64,000 nucleotides of DNA, taken from the NCBI RefSeq assembly GCF_000003815.2, contig NC_049992.1, forward strand, positions 18,116,957-18,180,956, in the 5' to 3' direction. The notes beneath the pieces were generated by a model that worked only from the letters and a program-made list of their open reading frames with translations, ran no database searches and was not told where the DNA came from. The DNA is from Branchiostoma floridae. Lineage: Eukaryota > Chordata > Leptocardii > Amphioxiformes > Branchiostomatidae. Positions 47,601 to 59,963 of this stretch are shown piece by piece (position 1 is the stretch's first letter; each line of letters opens with the position of its first letter). The translations under genes were made by a program, and so were the position numbers.

Positions 47601-50519
47601 ACCCTCCTGATGTCAGCCAGAAGTTTGTCCACGTTACAATACCTATGGCTCCCAGTCATTCTGCTGAGGTGTTCCTGTACAAAATACATGCAGTAACGCT
47701 CAGTAATCAATTTTCAAGTATCTGGAGCTGATACACAGAATAATATTAGTAGATCCACCTGTCATGAACAAATCAAAATGCATGTTGCCCAGTCAAAATA
47801 ATTGTTTGAAAAATCATGGTGTTAAAACTAATTTGTAATACCTTTTTTGCCTTTCTGATGTTGTCAATGTTAGCAGCTCTATCCCCGGTAACTCCTGCTA
47901 CCAGGACATGCTTCATTTTCTTCAAGTTGGAGTGTTCTGAAGAACCTACGATTGCTACTTGTTGCATGGTAGTGATATCCTTGCTACAATTTGGGGAGAT
48001 AAATGTCATCTGTGTAAACACATCTATGTAAATGTTCCTGACATCGAAATGTCAAAATATAGAAATAAAATAAACTGTGCTGGCATCTACTGTAGCAGAT
48101 GCTGTGGTTTGATAACAGTCTACCGAACAAGAAAGTACATTTTGTACATTATCTGTACATTACGTTATGGCCAAAGGGTTTGCAGTTTTACTCACTAGAT
48201 TGTGGCCGGTTTGAATTGCTGCGGCAGTGAAGGGTCAGGTGGACTGTTTCCTGCCAGTACCTGCCTCAACTTCTCTCCAATCGCAGCCTCCAACTCAGCA
48301 TTGTCCAAGCTGGTACAATGTAGTCGAAACAACATGTTTGAAATATTATTGATTTCAGTTTTGCTCACGTTCCTATCATTGTTAAAAATATGCTCCATAC
48401 AGTGCAATATCATTACAACTGCAAATTACTGATAATATGGGGGTTGACATCATTTTTATTGACATGTAAACTCAACACATTTAAAATCAACATACAAGAT
48501 GAGTTTTAAAAAAAGAGGAAACCTAGGCCGATCCCTTAATCAGAATAGTAAAAAATCTGGAGGGCGCAAATGCAAGGTAAAACTTTATGTGTGCATCCGA
48601 CTTTTTGATACATGTAGTATTGCACACATCTCAGCAGTTTATCAGTGTAAAAATCTCCAACACTGTACTCGCTTACATACCTGTCCTTACAAGTGATTGT
48701 GGTGGGATCGACACAGAAGTCGACGTTGTCGATGTCAACAAACATCGGCTCGTCCTCTGCGGTCCAGGGTAGACCGAACTTCCCCATGTCTTCACCAGTG
48801 ACCAGTGACACTGCCGTGCGTGTTTCCGGATGGTACAAGCAACGACACTGGTCACTTTTCCAGTTTCCAATGTGCCAGCCAGTCTGTAGGTTAACCTGTC
48901 AATCAACAGGCAGAGGGCAAATATATTTACAGATCGGAATCTAAACAGCATTTGCCTCTTGTAGAGTGTTACAGTTGGAGTCACGAAAATATTAACTTCT
49001 GGGCAAGTTCCTAACTAGTTCTGCGTGCTTACAACTCGTACAGCATGCGATATGGATATGACAGTCAATGTAACTTTAAGTCTTAAAACTCAGATTGATC
49101 ATCTGCCAAAACATGGGACAGATTTTGAAGGTGCCTTTGACACATTTTGAGCACACAACCAAGTGACCGCACGGTAAGAATGCATATACAATCTCGGCAT
49201 CCATGCAAATTTTGCAACATATTTTTTCTTTGGCCCTTTCATACACCTGTCGTATTTCATTCAGTAGCTCGAGTACTTTTAATGCATCTAGCCCAGTTTG
49301 CACTGCCAGTGTGAAAAACATACCAATCTCATCCATGAATAGTTTCATCAGTTTGGTACTAAGATAAATTGAACAACACAGCCTTCCTTTGATTCTTCAG
49401 TAATCACCTGTCGTCTCCATCTTCTTTTGTACTGATGAAGACGACAGGTGGTCGTCGAAACGTTTACTGAAGAATTAAAGGAAGGTTGTGTAACGAAGAA
49501 GACTTTGTGCAATCATGTCAATCTCATTGCATGTAGGCATCCTTCAAGTTCTAAGCTAACCTTGCGGTGTGGAGGCCAGTTCTTCACTGGGCCTGCCCCT
49601 GGTCCTCGATCTGGACGTCTGGCCACCTGCAGTTTCCGGTTAACTCCTGCTGCAGGTTTCTCCATGTCGTCCCATGTCTCCAACTCACCACGGAGTGGCA
49701 CATGGTCCCTCGGGCCTCCTACGCCTTTTTAACATGAACAAGAGGTATTTACCACTCAAAATTACCACACCATACCACTTTCAGAACGCTAAATGTCAAG
49801 CCCGAAAGTCTTGCTGCAGTACCGTAGCAAGCCGCTGAACTTGACCTTTGTCTCCCCCGATACCTACCTACCAAGTATTGTGAAGATACATCCACCGCTT
49901 CCCGAGATATGTGTTGCTTAACATACATTCGCATAATTCCACCAGGTGTCATTATACCGCCACCTCAAAAACGTTGTTATAGAGGCCTTCTCAAGATTGT
50001 CTTCAACACCTAAATATCTGAATTGTATTACATTTAGGATAATTAACATTCGGTGTTCAAGACAATCTTGGGAAGACCTCTATACTAACGTTTTTTTAGG
50101 TGGCGGTATTATGCCACCTGGTGGAATTATGATAGTCGATGTTATGAATAAACACACAAACATACAAGTCCGCTGCAGTGAACCATCAACAGCTTCTCGA
50201 GTTATGCATACACACACAGCTACTCTTCCATAGCACAACGGAAACCATAACCTTCTTGGCGTTGTTGACAAGTGCTGAGAAGCTCACAAAGACACGTGCA
50301 GCATTTTTGTATATACCGTTCTCAAGTTGGGAAAATTGAAATTTTGAATTTTATAATTTTGTGCCTAAGTGATTAAAGAATATTTTAGATTACCATTTTC
50401 ATCGTAACGAAATGAATTGAAATGTAATGAATAAAAGTCAGGATCAGAAACAAACCTGGACTTTTCATTCTCAGAACGCTCTGAGCGACGGCTGAGTTGG
50501 TGCTCGCTGCGTCTGCCAT
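44657..50519 (-). CDS. BIR-RING protein of the inhibitor-of-apoptosis family, interrupted by a transposon
   Basis: Minus-strand exons: 50519-50456, 49724-49561, 48895-48681, 48309-48196, 47983-47842, 47674-47567, 47306-45737 (transposon 45758-47244 inside) and 45285-44657. Leaving out the transposon and one target copy, phases agree at every junction and the coding length is 1509 bases (502 residues). The ATG sits in a good context (CAGCATGGC). Residues 1-293 match no domain I know. A BIR domain at about 331-397 has the exact zinc pattern C-x2-C-x16-H-x6-C (364, 367, 384, 391). A RING at 455-490 has CKIC...CGHLVVCSKC...CPMC. This suggests an E3 ligase that binds IAP partners; a caspase target is not proven. 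As assembled, exon 7 reads into a stop within the transposon. Confidence 0.72.
45758..47244. mobile_element. Foldback (FB/TU-like) transposon inside a BIR-RING exon
   Basis: The ends are inverted: GTGTACCGAAAGTGCGAAAAG on the left and CTTTTCGCACTTTCGGTAGAC on the right. The terminal repeats continue through GAACGAAGTATGAAGCAAA to GAATATAAGG. CCGGTGGCTC flanks both sides (45748-45757 and 47245-47254). The left arm is expanded by a 10-bp tandem repeat, GAACGAAAAG/GAGCGAAAAG, while the right arm has two units. Long arms built from short tandem repeats recall Drosophila FB and sea-urchin TU elements. The interior (46105-47160) shows no transposase. Confidence 0.83.
45775..46060. repeat. GAACGAAAAG minisatellite in the left transposon arm
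   Basis: 10-bp units alternate between GAACGAAAAG and GAGCGAAAAG. A higher-order unit, GAAAGTACCGAAAGTGCG, is inserted three times. Open frames across it on both strands are products of the repeat. Confidence 0.95.
49076..49348 (-). pseudogene. Degenerate duplicate of the BIR-RING gene's RING end, in its own intron 2
   Basis: Ninety codons align with the last ~95 residues of the gene at 44657, from EIGMF through KISCKICMDAE to the RING end. The last zinc pair CPMC has become CPMF and CRQMI is FWQMI, so the RING would lose a ligand. There is no BIR part. It lies between exons 2 and 3 on the same strand. It is either a dead partial duplicate or an alternative last exon; the lost Cys favours the former. 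Confidence 0.7.
49374..49494. repeat. Small foldback repeat
   Basis: CACAGCCTTCCTTTGATTC pairs with GAATTAAAGGAAGGTTGTG, and the inner CACCTGTCGTC pairs with GACGACAGGTG. Non-coding MITE-like unit in intron 2 of the BIR-RING gene. Confidence 0.7.
49932..50130. repeat. Palindromic MITE in intron 1 of the BIR-RING gene
   Basis: Arms of about 80 bp: AATTCCACCAGGTG, TACCGCCACCT and CAAGATTGTCTTCAACACC pair with GGTGTTCAAGACAATCTTG, AGGTGGCGGTA and CACCTGGTGGAATT. Looser pairing extends outside. Confidence 0.8.
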
Positions 50520-51474
50520 GCTGGCCTCAGGCTCTCTCCATCACCGCGCCACCTTCAAAAACTGAAAAATTAATGCGCAAACACATAACGTTACATTTTT
50601 AGCATACCTTACATACTGTAATTCACTTTGTCTTCTCGGTACCAAACTTTCACGGTCTGAGAAAATTTAACTTGTTCTCGGAACTAAATGTTCACTGTCG
50701 CGGCAAGTGCACATAAAAAAAGTCTGTGAATTATTTTTTATCAGTAATGATAAGTTCACGTTACAGTCGTCACTGTGAAAACCGTGAACATAACAGTACA
50801 TTGAAAAAAAAATCAGGAATTACAGTACGTATATTTGATTTGCAATCTCTTTCATTTGTCATGCCCACAAGAGAATGATGCACAATTGGATTTAGATTGT
50901 ACATTTTCCTTGTCTTTGTTCACTTCAACCACTACCACTCCTCATTATTTAAACAAAAGCCTAAAAGAGGAAGAGAAACTCCAGTTGGTTGTTAGTGTAG
51001 CCTATGGCTTGTTAGGACAAGGCCAGAAATTAAGTTAACTGGATTGTTTTACTCTGTTGGCACTAACATTACAATAAATAGGTAGAGACACTGCAAGAAA
51101 ATGCAATGAGGGATCTATGTTTCCGTCTTTCATTCACTTTCATTCAATCAATACTCCTGTCTTTCTTCGATACATTTTGCTGCTGTGCTGTTTTACCGTT
51201 CAGGTTTGTTGGATACATGTAGGTGCTTTCCAACCTTCATAGGTAATTCCCCCAGCAAGGTTAAAAGGCCTAGGAAAAATTGAATTTGTTTCCGGTTAAC
51301 CTACCATACTTATCCTGCCGACCCTAGTCTTTTTGTTTTCAACCGCTGGTAAGGGACCTAAAATCTTCAATCTGACAACTGAGTGATGAAATTCAAAACA
51401 GACTTTCTGTACTTTGCAATCTGTGAACAGATTACAGTTTTGAACGGTTGATATACAAGAATGTGTAGTTAACG

Positions 51475-51818
51475 CAGAGTTGTAGCCAGCTCTAGCCTGA
51501 AATCATTTTCAGTCCCCTTGATTTTGAATGGGAATCCTATCGAGCACCGAAGGCATGGCGTGACATTGCGCGTCATTTCTAGGGGTCTGGGTCCCAGAAA
51601 ATTTTTAAATCTAGACCCTCTGAAACACTATTTCCTGCATTTTGAGGTGCAAATTTTGCTTGTAGACTAAGCTGTTCAATGGTATCTGTTTTGGTGAAGA
51701 AGAACACATGGGTTTCAGTTTTTTTATATCTTTACATATCAATTTTTGTCTGTCCCAGGGGACGGAATGGGGTAAACTTTTTTCAGTCCCCAGCTGCAAA
51801 ATTCCTTCAAAGGACCTG
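51475..51818 (+). mobile_element. hAT-like MITE with 8-bp duplication
   Basis: Begins CAGAGTTGTAGCCAGC and ends AAAGGACCTG, flanked by AGTTAACG on both sides (51467-51474 and 51819-51826). The interior is the reverse orientation of the 5749 element. Confidence 0.88.
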
Positions 51819-53108
51819 AGTTAACGTCACACTTTTTGTTCAGCTTATCAATATAACGTGTTACTTGTTTTCTTACACTGTGTATCAGTATAATATGTGT
51901 CCTTATACAGTTCATCTTTATATCATCGTATTTGTTGGATCACTTTGGGTGCAATATATCAAAAAAGCAGAATCCCTATCTACTGTCCCTATTTTTTTCA
52001 GGACCGTAATCAAAAACACAACATTGTTTTCTTGGGCCTCGGGGAAAACCATGACAGGTCAAATTCTAGTGCCTGCCTATACACTACATTGTATGTTGAT
52101 ACGATGTGCCGTCCAGGCTTGCCCGTGCTCTACTGACGCAGGTACGTTCCATTAGTATTACACCGAAGGGTAATCCCCCAACGTGACAATGAGTCATCAA
52201 AGTCTACCCAATAGTGTACACAGGGTATTACATTACATATAAACAATTGTCTATGCATGGGCTGCATGGATGGCAACACTGTTTAACCCTTGTCCTGCTG
52301 AGAATGTTTTGCCAATTTAACCCCCTAAGTTGGTTAATTAATCAGAGTAGTAAAACTTGACCTTTCTGTGCTGCTGCTGCAGATTTACTTCCCCAATCGA
52401 TGCGGTTTGTTGCAGTATGCCACATTTAAGTGAGAAATGCTCCAAACCCACAAAGATACCGCCCCACATATAGGCATCATATATGTGCATCCCGTATATA
52501 TACGGGCTCAGCAGGACAAGCTTAAGGGTGTTCGCTTCCAATACATAATGGATTGATAGATATCCTAGAAAAATCAATGACGTCTCGCTCGCGTGCAACA
52601 TGCAACTAAAAGCTCCGATATAACGTTGTAACGTTATATAAAATCCGAGAGGCCCTTTTGTTTCCCTTTAGTGTATTGCGCCCTACTCTCAAAGCATAGC
52701 TATAGGCTGGGTTCCGGTTTGCCCCCAAAAATGCATATAGATGCCTGTGGAAAAAAATACGTCCAAAGTAAGAGGGGGCCTAACATCTGCTTGGACGAGT
52801 CGGAGAGTAATTGTGCCTCACCTCACCTCACCTCACCGGTGTCTAGGATTCCATATATCCGTCACTTTTATCGGGCACAAATTCAACAGATATTTCCGAT
52901 ATAACATAATATACTGAACATTAGAGTACATGTACAAACATGAAAGACAGTCGATATCAGTTAGTCCATCTATGTTTCCGGAAAAGATGTTGGCTTTGCC
53001 AACGGTCACAAAAGTACACTCCCATACGCTTAACGGCAAGGTATTGCTGTGAAAATCTGCACAAACGGGATGCTGGAAGACTTTGGGAAAATTCTACGAG
53101 ATCTGTTC

Positions 53109-53240
53109 CTCAAGACAGTGTCCGTAGCTCAGCGGCTGCACTTGCTGACTGAGGTCTGCTTGACCTGAACCGGATTTCCCCCGGTAATTTTTTGGTCCGG
53201 TTTTCCCCTCCAGGTAACGCAGGGTCATTTTTTTACGTAC
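53109..53240 (+). mobile_element. tRNA-like SINE
   Basis: GTCCGTAGCTCAGCGGCTGC resembles a tRNA 5' half with an A box, but the B box is poorly kept. The body (CCGGTTTTCCCCTCCAGGTA) follows. Confidence 0.38.
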
Positions 53241-53776
53241 CGGGCACAAGATACATGTAAGAACTCATTCATTTTTGCACAAACATGGTCATGAATAAAT
53301 CAATCAATATGTGAACATTTGTCTGTCCGTATCCTGAATGATATATTCATAATTGTAGCGTTTCCCCGTTACGCCTGGCAGTCTAATCGATTAATTGCTT
53401 CCCTGCCCTTTTGTGACTGCTCATAAACCGTTTTGTCCGAAGGTCGAATGCTTTCTGCAAGTCTAGTGTACCACAAACAATAGAAATACGTCACATATAA
53501 CACTTGCAGAGGACCGTCCGTATCTTCCAATCAACATTTAACCTCCTCGTTCCAACGCAGCGTGAATTGTAACCAGTTTGATTCCTGTCTACAGAACCCC
53601 CGAGACTGAGTATTCAATAAACTCTGACAATGCTACGATAAGAAAACAACCGTGAAGGCTGACCCTGTGCTCGCAGGAATGAACCGTCTCGGTGATTCTT
53701 CGTGTTTTAGTTTTATCCCAGAGTGCTTAGGGTAGGTCTGGTTTTCCCCAGGTTATTCCCCTTTCAATGGATAAGG

Positions 53777-53799
53777 TTCTAGAGGGTTCTAGAAGGTTC
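53777..53799. promoter_or_regulatory. Heat-shock-element-like cluster
   Basis: TTCtaGAAggTTC at 53787-53799 has three perfect alternating nGAAn units. A further TTC and GAG precede it at 53777-53784. No transcription start is known nearby, so its role is unproven. Confidence 0.35.
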
Positions 53800-54880
53800 T
53801 GCTGTCAAGGTTCTGAGATCTTCTGAAGTCGCATTGCGAGGTTCTAGACGTATTTTGTGCTTTGTCGTAGTTTTCAAAACAAGAAACAACAACACACATT
53901 GAACTCAAAGGATGCATTATTGCAGTGGTCTAGCATAAGTATCCTCATATGGGCAATATTGATATGACTAAGGGGAATACCCAGGCCTGCGCAGTTGGAA
54001 AGTACCTGTAGACGTGACCTAGTTCGGGACCCGTTTTGTCTGGACATAATTCGAAAGGTTGCATTGAAAATCTATGACTTTGCTGACTACCAACAGAACT
54101 AGAGTAATATTTAGTTACATTCCTTTGCACTACTATGTAACGTTTATATTGCATTATTTGTATGTATGTATGTTTATATTCAACATAGTCACTGGTTCAG
54201 GTTTAGCGGGCGTTTTGAGGTCTACTTACATGTCTTTACAGGCCCACAAATACCTAGGATATAATTACATTAGGGTCTGGTATACATTAGAGGATAGGCT
54301 ACTGCCTTTAGTATCGTCTCCCATTTTTTGCTGAGCAAGCAATACACGCACTGATGCAATCTTAATGCTCCACTGACGCCCTTCCATACCCATTGCATTA
54401 TCCATTTTTAGGGTCAAATGTACCATAACACAGTTATATTGCCCCCAAGGCACTTTCTGTCGATACCAGTTATTGATAAAAAATAAACAGTGTACAAAGC
54501 TAGCAAGACACCATCAAAAACATCCTCAAGCAAGAGTCATAAATACTTGAAAGAGGTTGAAACATACCTGTGTATTTTCAACTCCCTGTTTCTTCAGAAG
54601 TGTCATTGAAGAAATGACACCGGCTTGCAACGCGCATGTCTCTTATATAGTAGGCCAAGCATACCCTGGCTGCTTTTCCGTTGACTGACAGCAAAAAGAG
54701 GAACAGAAACTTTACCTTGTCAAAAAGAGGAACTACATTTCTTTGTTCATAGGTAAGTGGATAACATGTTTGTGCAAAACCATCCAATGGCGTTTGAACT
54801 CAAGTCATAGGGGATTCCCCTTCGCGATAAACAACCCAGCTAAAGACAGGTTGAAAAGTCTGAACGCACGTACACAGCAC

Positions 54881-56159
54881 AAAATGGGGAAGTGAAACCA
54901 TGGCAGCGAGTTTCGGAGGTGGAGCAAAAAGAGGAACTTGTTCTTCAAACGGGCGCTATCATTCAAAAGTTCACTTCATCCGCTTCGTCTGCAGTAAACT
55001 ACGATAGTAGTAGTGCTAGTGCACGTACCTGTCTGAAAGTACTGTTCAGGTACGCTCCGTTCTGGGTCCACAAGGTAGGTGGGACATTTAACGTATGCCG
55101 CTTTTCTGATTTGCCAATGATGGTATGGTGTACTGTATATGTTCACGTGCAGCAGAGCAATACGACGGCAGATAGAAACGACAAGTTTTAACAAGGGGTG
55201 CGGGTTTGATAATGCCAAATCTGCAATCGAACATGTGTATGTGAGGCTAACTACACGAACATCCAGGAGAATCTTCACAGCCCAATGTTTCTAGACTCAT
55301 CTTATATTTCATTAGTGTAGATTTCGCAATTATTCTCAGGCATGAAGTGAAACTTCTGTGATTTATTTTTATTCGGCTTGTCGATGAGTTTCAAAACATT
55401 GCACAAGATATTCGCAACCTGTAGTGCCTGTATAATCTTCTTACAAAGTGGGTATTCAGAGACACTCTCAGACACGTCTTGGTTCTGGTTTTCATCTACG
55501 TTCTGTTGTGTTATATAGCACAGGGATATATCTAGTACCAGAAAGGACGTGTTCTTCAACAGTACGTTTGCTGTGTACGTGATTGTAATACACCATAGAA
55601 TGCATTTAATATCCGGCATGTTTCAGTACGCTAAAGGTCACTTACACAACCTGTCATCGTCTTTCCTTTTTACAGTTTTGTCCGTGCATGTGCTTACCTG
55701 AAGGTGTTCTTGTTAAAGTTATTGATCAAGATTGGATTAGTCCCACGGTTTGATCTTACCGGGAAGAAGTGGGCAGTCGTAACCCATTGATGTCTCAATT
55801 GTGCGATACACATACCAATAACGCTTTTCCTTTTTTGTTGTTTTTTACAGTTGTTCCATCGTTCCTGTAAAAAAAGCTTTGCTGTGCTTTGACGTCTACC
55901 AGAGAGGTGACTGTTTGGAAACAATGATGTCTCCCGTGTACAATGCCGATCCCAACTTTGGATTTTCCATCCTGATAGCGGGTTGGAATTTTTTTCTCCC
56001 TTATGAAATATAGATTAATGAAAGCACATAACACTATTGGATTACAACAAGAAAGTAACGAGCAACTAATTTGAATGTTGCATAGACCAAACAAATTTCT
56101 ATACAGTCAAGATTTAAAATATTAGTCAAGATAATATTTATTTTTATATTTACCGACAG
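54881..56159. other. Flank of the 56.2-kb gene, possible first-exon region
   Basis: An ATG in good context lies at 54900 (AACCATGGCAGCG), with a 35-codon frame and possible donors. I could not join it to the exon at 56160 with confidence. A 105-codon minus-strand frame at 55302-55619 has no recognised domain. Confidence 0.35.
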
Positions 56160-58318
56160 GCGGCTTTCTACAAGCGTCATATGCGGGGCGTCGGATGACT
56201 CACAGCGCCAAAGAAATGTTTGGAATCCCAGAGAACGATGCAGAACTTTCCGAACACAGCGACACCGACAGTGAATACAAGACGTCAACAGATTGCTGGT
56301 CGAGTTACCTTGCAAAATGTTTGGGCGGGATACGAGGTCTGTTCGGGCAAGATCTAGAGGTCAACAAACGCAATGAGTCAAAGAGTTGGAGTCGACAAAG
56401 TTTGAGAATGGATCTAAAGAAGCTAGTCAAAGACTTTGTCGGCGCAAGGATTTCTCCTTATAGACACCTCTTATCCATGCTTAGCGATGAAGTCTCCACG
56501 AGAACGGATCGAGGAATTGGTCTCCCTCTCAGAAACAGTGCCCTTCCATGGCTGACCTGTAGCACAGCAGAGACTAAGAACAAAGATGACTGCCTTCCAA
56601 CCTTTCCTTATCATCATACTGCAACTAAGACACATACATGGAAATATGTGCCACGAAGCGGCGTATTGAAAAAAGATGTTGCGGCCATAAATGTTATCGA
56701 TCGCTCTCCCGCCGACCAAGGCAAAAAAATGGGAAAATATGGAGAACAGCAAGACAGCACTATCCAAGGGCTAGATCCAAAGAAAACAGTAGACATGGAG
56801 AATGAAGGGTCGGGAAAAATGACCTTCATCAAACAAAGCAGGGGGCAAAGGGTGGGGGCCAGATCTCTGACTGACGGATACGGGGTCGTTGCCCTGTGGC
56901 GCCCTCGAGTCGAAGTCGTCCTCATTTCAGGTCCATCTTCGCGTCAAGGTCAAATTTCGGAGGGGCCAACAGAAAGCAAGAGTTGTCAGGTAAGCAAGAC
57001 GGTTATCTGAAGTATCGTTGTTACCCGCTAGCTTGCTCGCTGGGCACGCTTCAATGATTTGGGACATCTGTCCTTGGTGCTGAAATACCTTCACATAAAA
57101 ACTGCCCTACTACCTAAGGTCAGGATAAAACGACATTGAGGACATACAGAGCAATTTAACCTGGCCAATACGAAGTGCATAGTGTACATTCAGATCAGGG
57201 CAACCTAGCGTACATTCAGGGCAAAATGTGACACTGATTGGGCATTGTATCGTAGGGCGTCCTGCACTAGTGAGGCATGGAAAAAAGTATAAGAAGAAGT
57301 GGTCCGACTCTCTGTCATTTTTAGGAGAGACGAATAATGTAAAAACCGGACAAATTTCGTCTTAGCCCTGTTATTTTTTCCTAAAGCTACGAATGATGAT
57401 TACCCTACTACCCTTTGAGTGTGTGTGTAAAATGTTGTTGTTGTGCTCTACAAATGGACATTTTCTTCTTTTATCCTCACAGAGTAAATCTTATGTTGTT
57501 CAGGACCAGCAACAGCATACAGGTGAACGGAGGGTGGCTGATCCAGACGACTGCCATGGCGATGAAGATGACGAAGACCAGGACTACTTCGCACGTATGG
57601 CTGAAGCTTACAGGAAAAATTTTTGTGAAGGTGAAACAAACAAACAAACAAACAAATAAACAAACAAACAAACGATAAATAAAGCTACGCTCGCTACATA
57701 CAATAGTTATTGAATGCAGCGTCATTGTAGAATTGCATATACTTAAATCAATACTGGCATCTTATTATCATAATTTGCATTTAGTATGCGTATGGCTATG
57801 ACGATCGGCAGTATACTATAGTTTAGTGATTGTTACGTCTTGCAACCCTGTGCGCGTTTGCCCTATGAATTATTATTATATTAGATTGTAATATTTGTTG
57901 CTTTAATGATTCATTATATATCCACGTATTGTGCGTATTGAATTTATTTCTCACTTGCTGATAGCAAAGCTCCCTCTACCAACTGTTCAACAAAGTACAG
58001 ACTGACAGCCATCGCATTTTCATCAATTTTACAGAAACAGCAGACTTGTTTAGCGGTACCATGGAGGCTGGGCGTTGGAACGAGATCGTCAGCCAGCTCA
58101 ACTTCACCAAGTCTAAAGCCGACCAACTGCTCAGTGACAGTGTTAGTGCACTGAAACAGAAGGCCTCCGAGGCGTATGACTCCCATCCTCATCACACCAG
58201 TCCTCCTGAAACCCTGTTTCGGCTGCAGGAGGTCTTAGTTAGGGAGGCTGTTTTGGCGCTTGCAAAACAGTGTCGTGAACAGAATGTTGTGTTTCCTCAG
58301 TCATTTGAGAAGAAATAG
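56160..58318 (+). CDS. Unrecognised acidic protein, last three exons
   Basis: Exons 56160-56989, 57483-57630 and 58035-58318 have clean borders (CCGACAG|, TGTCAG|GTAAGC, CCTCACAG|, GAAG|GTGAAA, TTTTACAG|) and matching phases, giving about 420 residues to the TAG. The first exon may start upstream of its ATG at 56195, since the frame is open to the acceptor. It is polar and low in order, with acidic clusters (SEHSDTDSEY). Exon 2 encodes an acidic run (DEDDEDQDYFARMAEAY). Exon 3 is likely helical (IVSQLNFTKSKADQLL, LFRLQEVLVREAVLALAKQ). No signal peptide or membrane segment is visible. I do not recognise the family, so no function is assigned. Confidence 0.65.
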
Positions 58319-58496
58319 AAAAGGCTGAAAGCAAATAACATGAAACAACACTTGAATTGTTTAGAAATTTTAAATGGTTCTCTTGATGACCGCCTTAAAC
58401 GTATTGTTCTAAATGGATGTGTGTTTTGAAATTAGCCTGATTATACAATTGTGTGTAGATCATTTGAAACACGTGTCTGTATATATGGTATAAACG

Positions 58497-58635
58497 TAAT
58501 CTCGAACCAGATCCACGGTGCGTTATGTATAGTATCAAACTCCCCTCCGGTGCCCGTTTGACTCCCTTAGCCGGCTATAGTCCCTGGCCAGCTTTGATAC
58601 TATCTTATGGCACCGTAGGATCTGCTTGGAGATTA
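58497..58635. mobile_element. MULE-like MITE with 9-bp duplication
   Basis: Starts TAATCTCGAACCAGATCC and ends GATCTGCTTGGAGATTA, flanked by GTATAAACG on both sides. The element at 15179 is nearly identical, so both moved recently. Confidence 0.9.
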
Positions 58636-59589
58636 GTATAAACGTTGATTGATTTAATATACAGTAGAACACCAAAATATGGAAATAATGTCTTCGTGAC
58701 TTTTGTCACCTACCGAGTAAAATGGAACGGCTGTTTAGATTAGTATGAAGAAATTCATTGCCAAGTGTGTGAAAAATCTCCCTTTTCTGTGACAAAATGT
58801 ACTGCGATCTAACGAAATTTAGCATTTGTGCCAATTTCTACCTACAAAATTGACAGTAAATTTTTCTGTTTTTCTTCATTCCCGTTCCCAAAATTATAAA
58901 CGTGTTATATGCACGTGTCAATTATACGGTACATATTAATTATATGTCCAAATGTAACTTTGGTTTCCGGATATAGGTGTACCAGATTACTTATAAACTT
59001 ATTATAACAATAGTAATTTTGGATTGTTTGTAAGGGATTTGGCAGGTTTGTTGTCGTTAATTTTGCGCACAGGTGATTTAGAATAATATTGTGTCTATTA
59101 TATACAGTAGGAGAGGTATTATAAGAATCGATTGCATACATAAAACATGGCAAAGGTTACTTGTAGCACTGTCCTACCAGTCAATAGCAAATATAAAATA
59201 ACTGTCATGGTAAAAATTAATGAAGATTACTATTCATAAAACGTTTTACAAAGTCACAATAATATGCTCGTATTCATTATGGAACAGTGCTTGTAACGTT
59301 ATCAGTTTGTCGTTTTCTGTGAAAATGAGCCTGTGTATTTTATCGATAGTAATAAAAGGACTTTCAAGAATATGTTTTGTTAATTTTAGCTGCTGACATA
59401 TCATGATTAGATGTCGCCCATCCATAACTTTTTAAATCATGCTGTTCAACCAGAAGTGCAAGACCACACACGCTACCGAGCACACGACAATGGCTGCGTT
59501 TACATTTAATATTCCCCTTGGCAAGAAGGTGCGGTTTTTACACACTCATGCTGAATTCGAACGTGACTCGCGTAGATGTCTAAAGCCAG

Positions 59590-59800
59590 CTGCCTAGTGT
59601 ATGAGGGAGCTTTGGGAACAGCCATAAGCATCTAGCCACTGTACGCAAAAGAACCCAACACACTTCGGGCATATCCATAAGCTTAAGCCTCAAGCATCTG
59701 ATAGTCGTGGATCTGGATAAATTCAAGTCAAGTCATACCGCTGTACGTAAAAGAACCCAACACACTTATCGAGAACATTAGGGGTGACGGCCGGTGTCCA
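59590..59800 (+). mobile_element. SINE body fragments
   Basis: AAAAGAACCCAACACACTT occurs twice (about 59648 and 59750), the second followed by ATTAGGGGTGACGG, matching the SINE body at 5388-5640. Confidence 0.4.
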
Positions 59801-59963
59801 TGGCCAAGGCAAAACGTGAACATTTTCTTAGCGAAGGAGTATAGTATAGTAGAGTAAACGTTTCATATAGTAGAGTAGAGTAGAGAGAAGAGAAGACGAG
59901 AAGACCTCAACTCCCTTGCCCTTACGTTTGCCCTTGTGGGGCTATTTGGGGGTAAAACAAGAC

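Larger units (their letters stand above)
50520..54880. other. Intergenic sequence upstream of the BIR-RING gene
   Basis: Holds the hAT MITE at 51475, a MITE end near 52775 (CATCTGCTTGGACGAG), the tRNA-like SINE at 53109 and the heat-shock-like motif cluster at 53777. I see no gene. Confidence 0.45.

Noticed and set aside
54892-55191. 99-codon frame ending near CACAAG|GTAGGT
   Set aside because: Starts at GTG; could be a first exon of the 56-kb gene, but the junction phase could not be shown.
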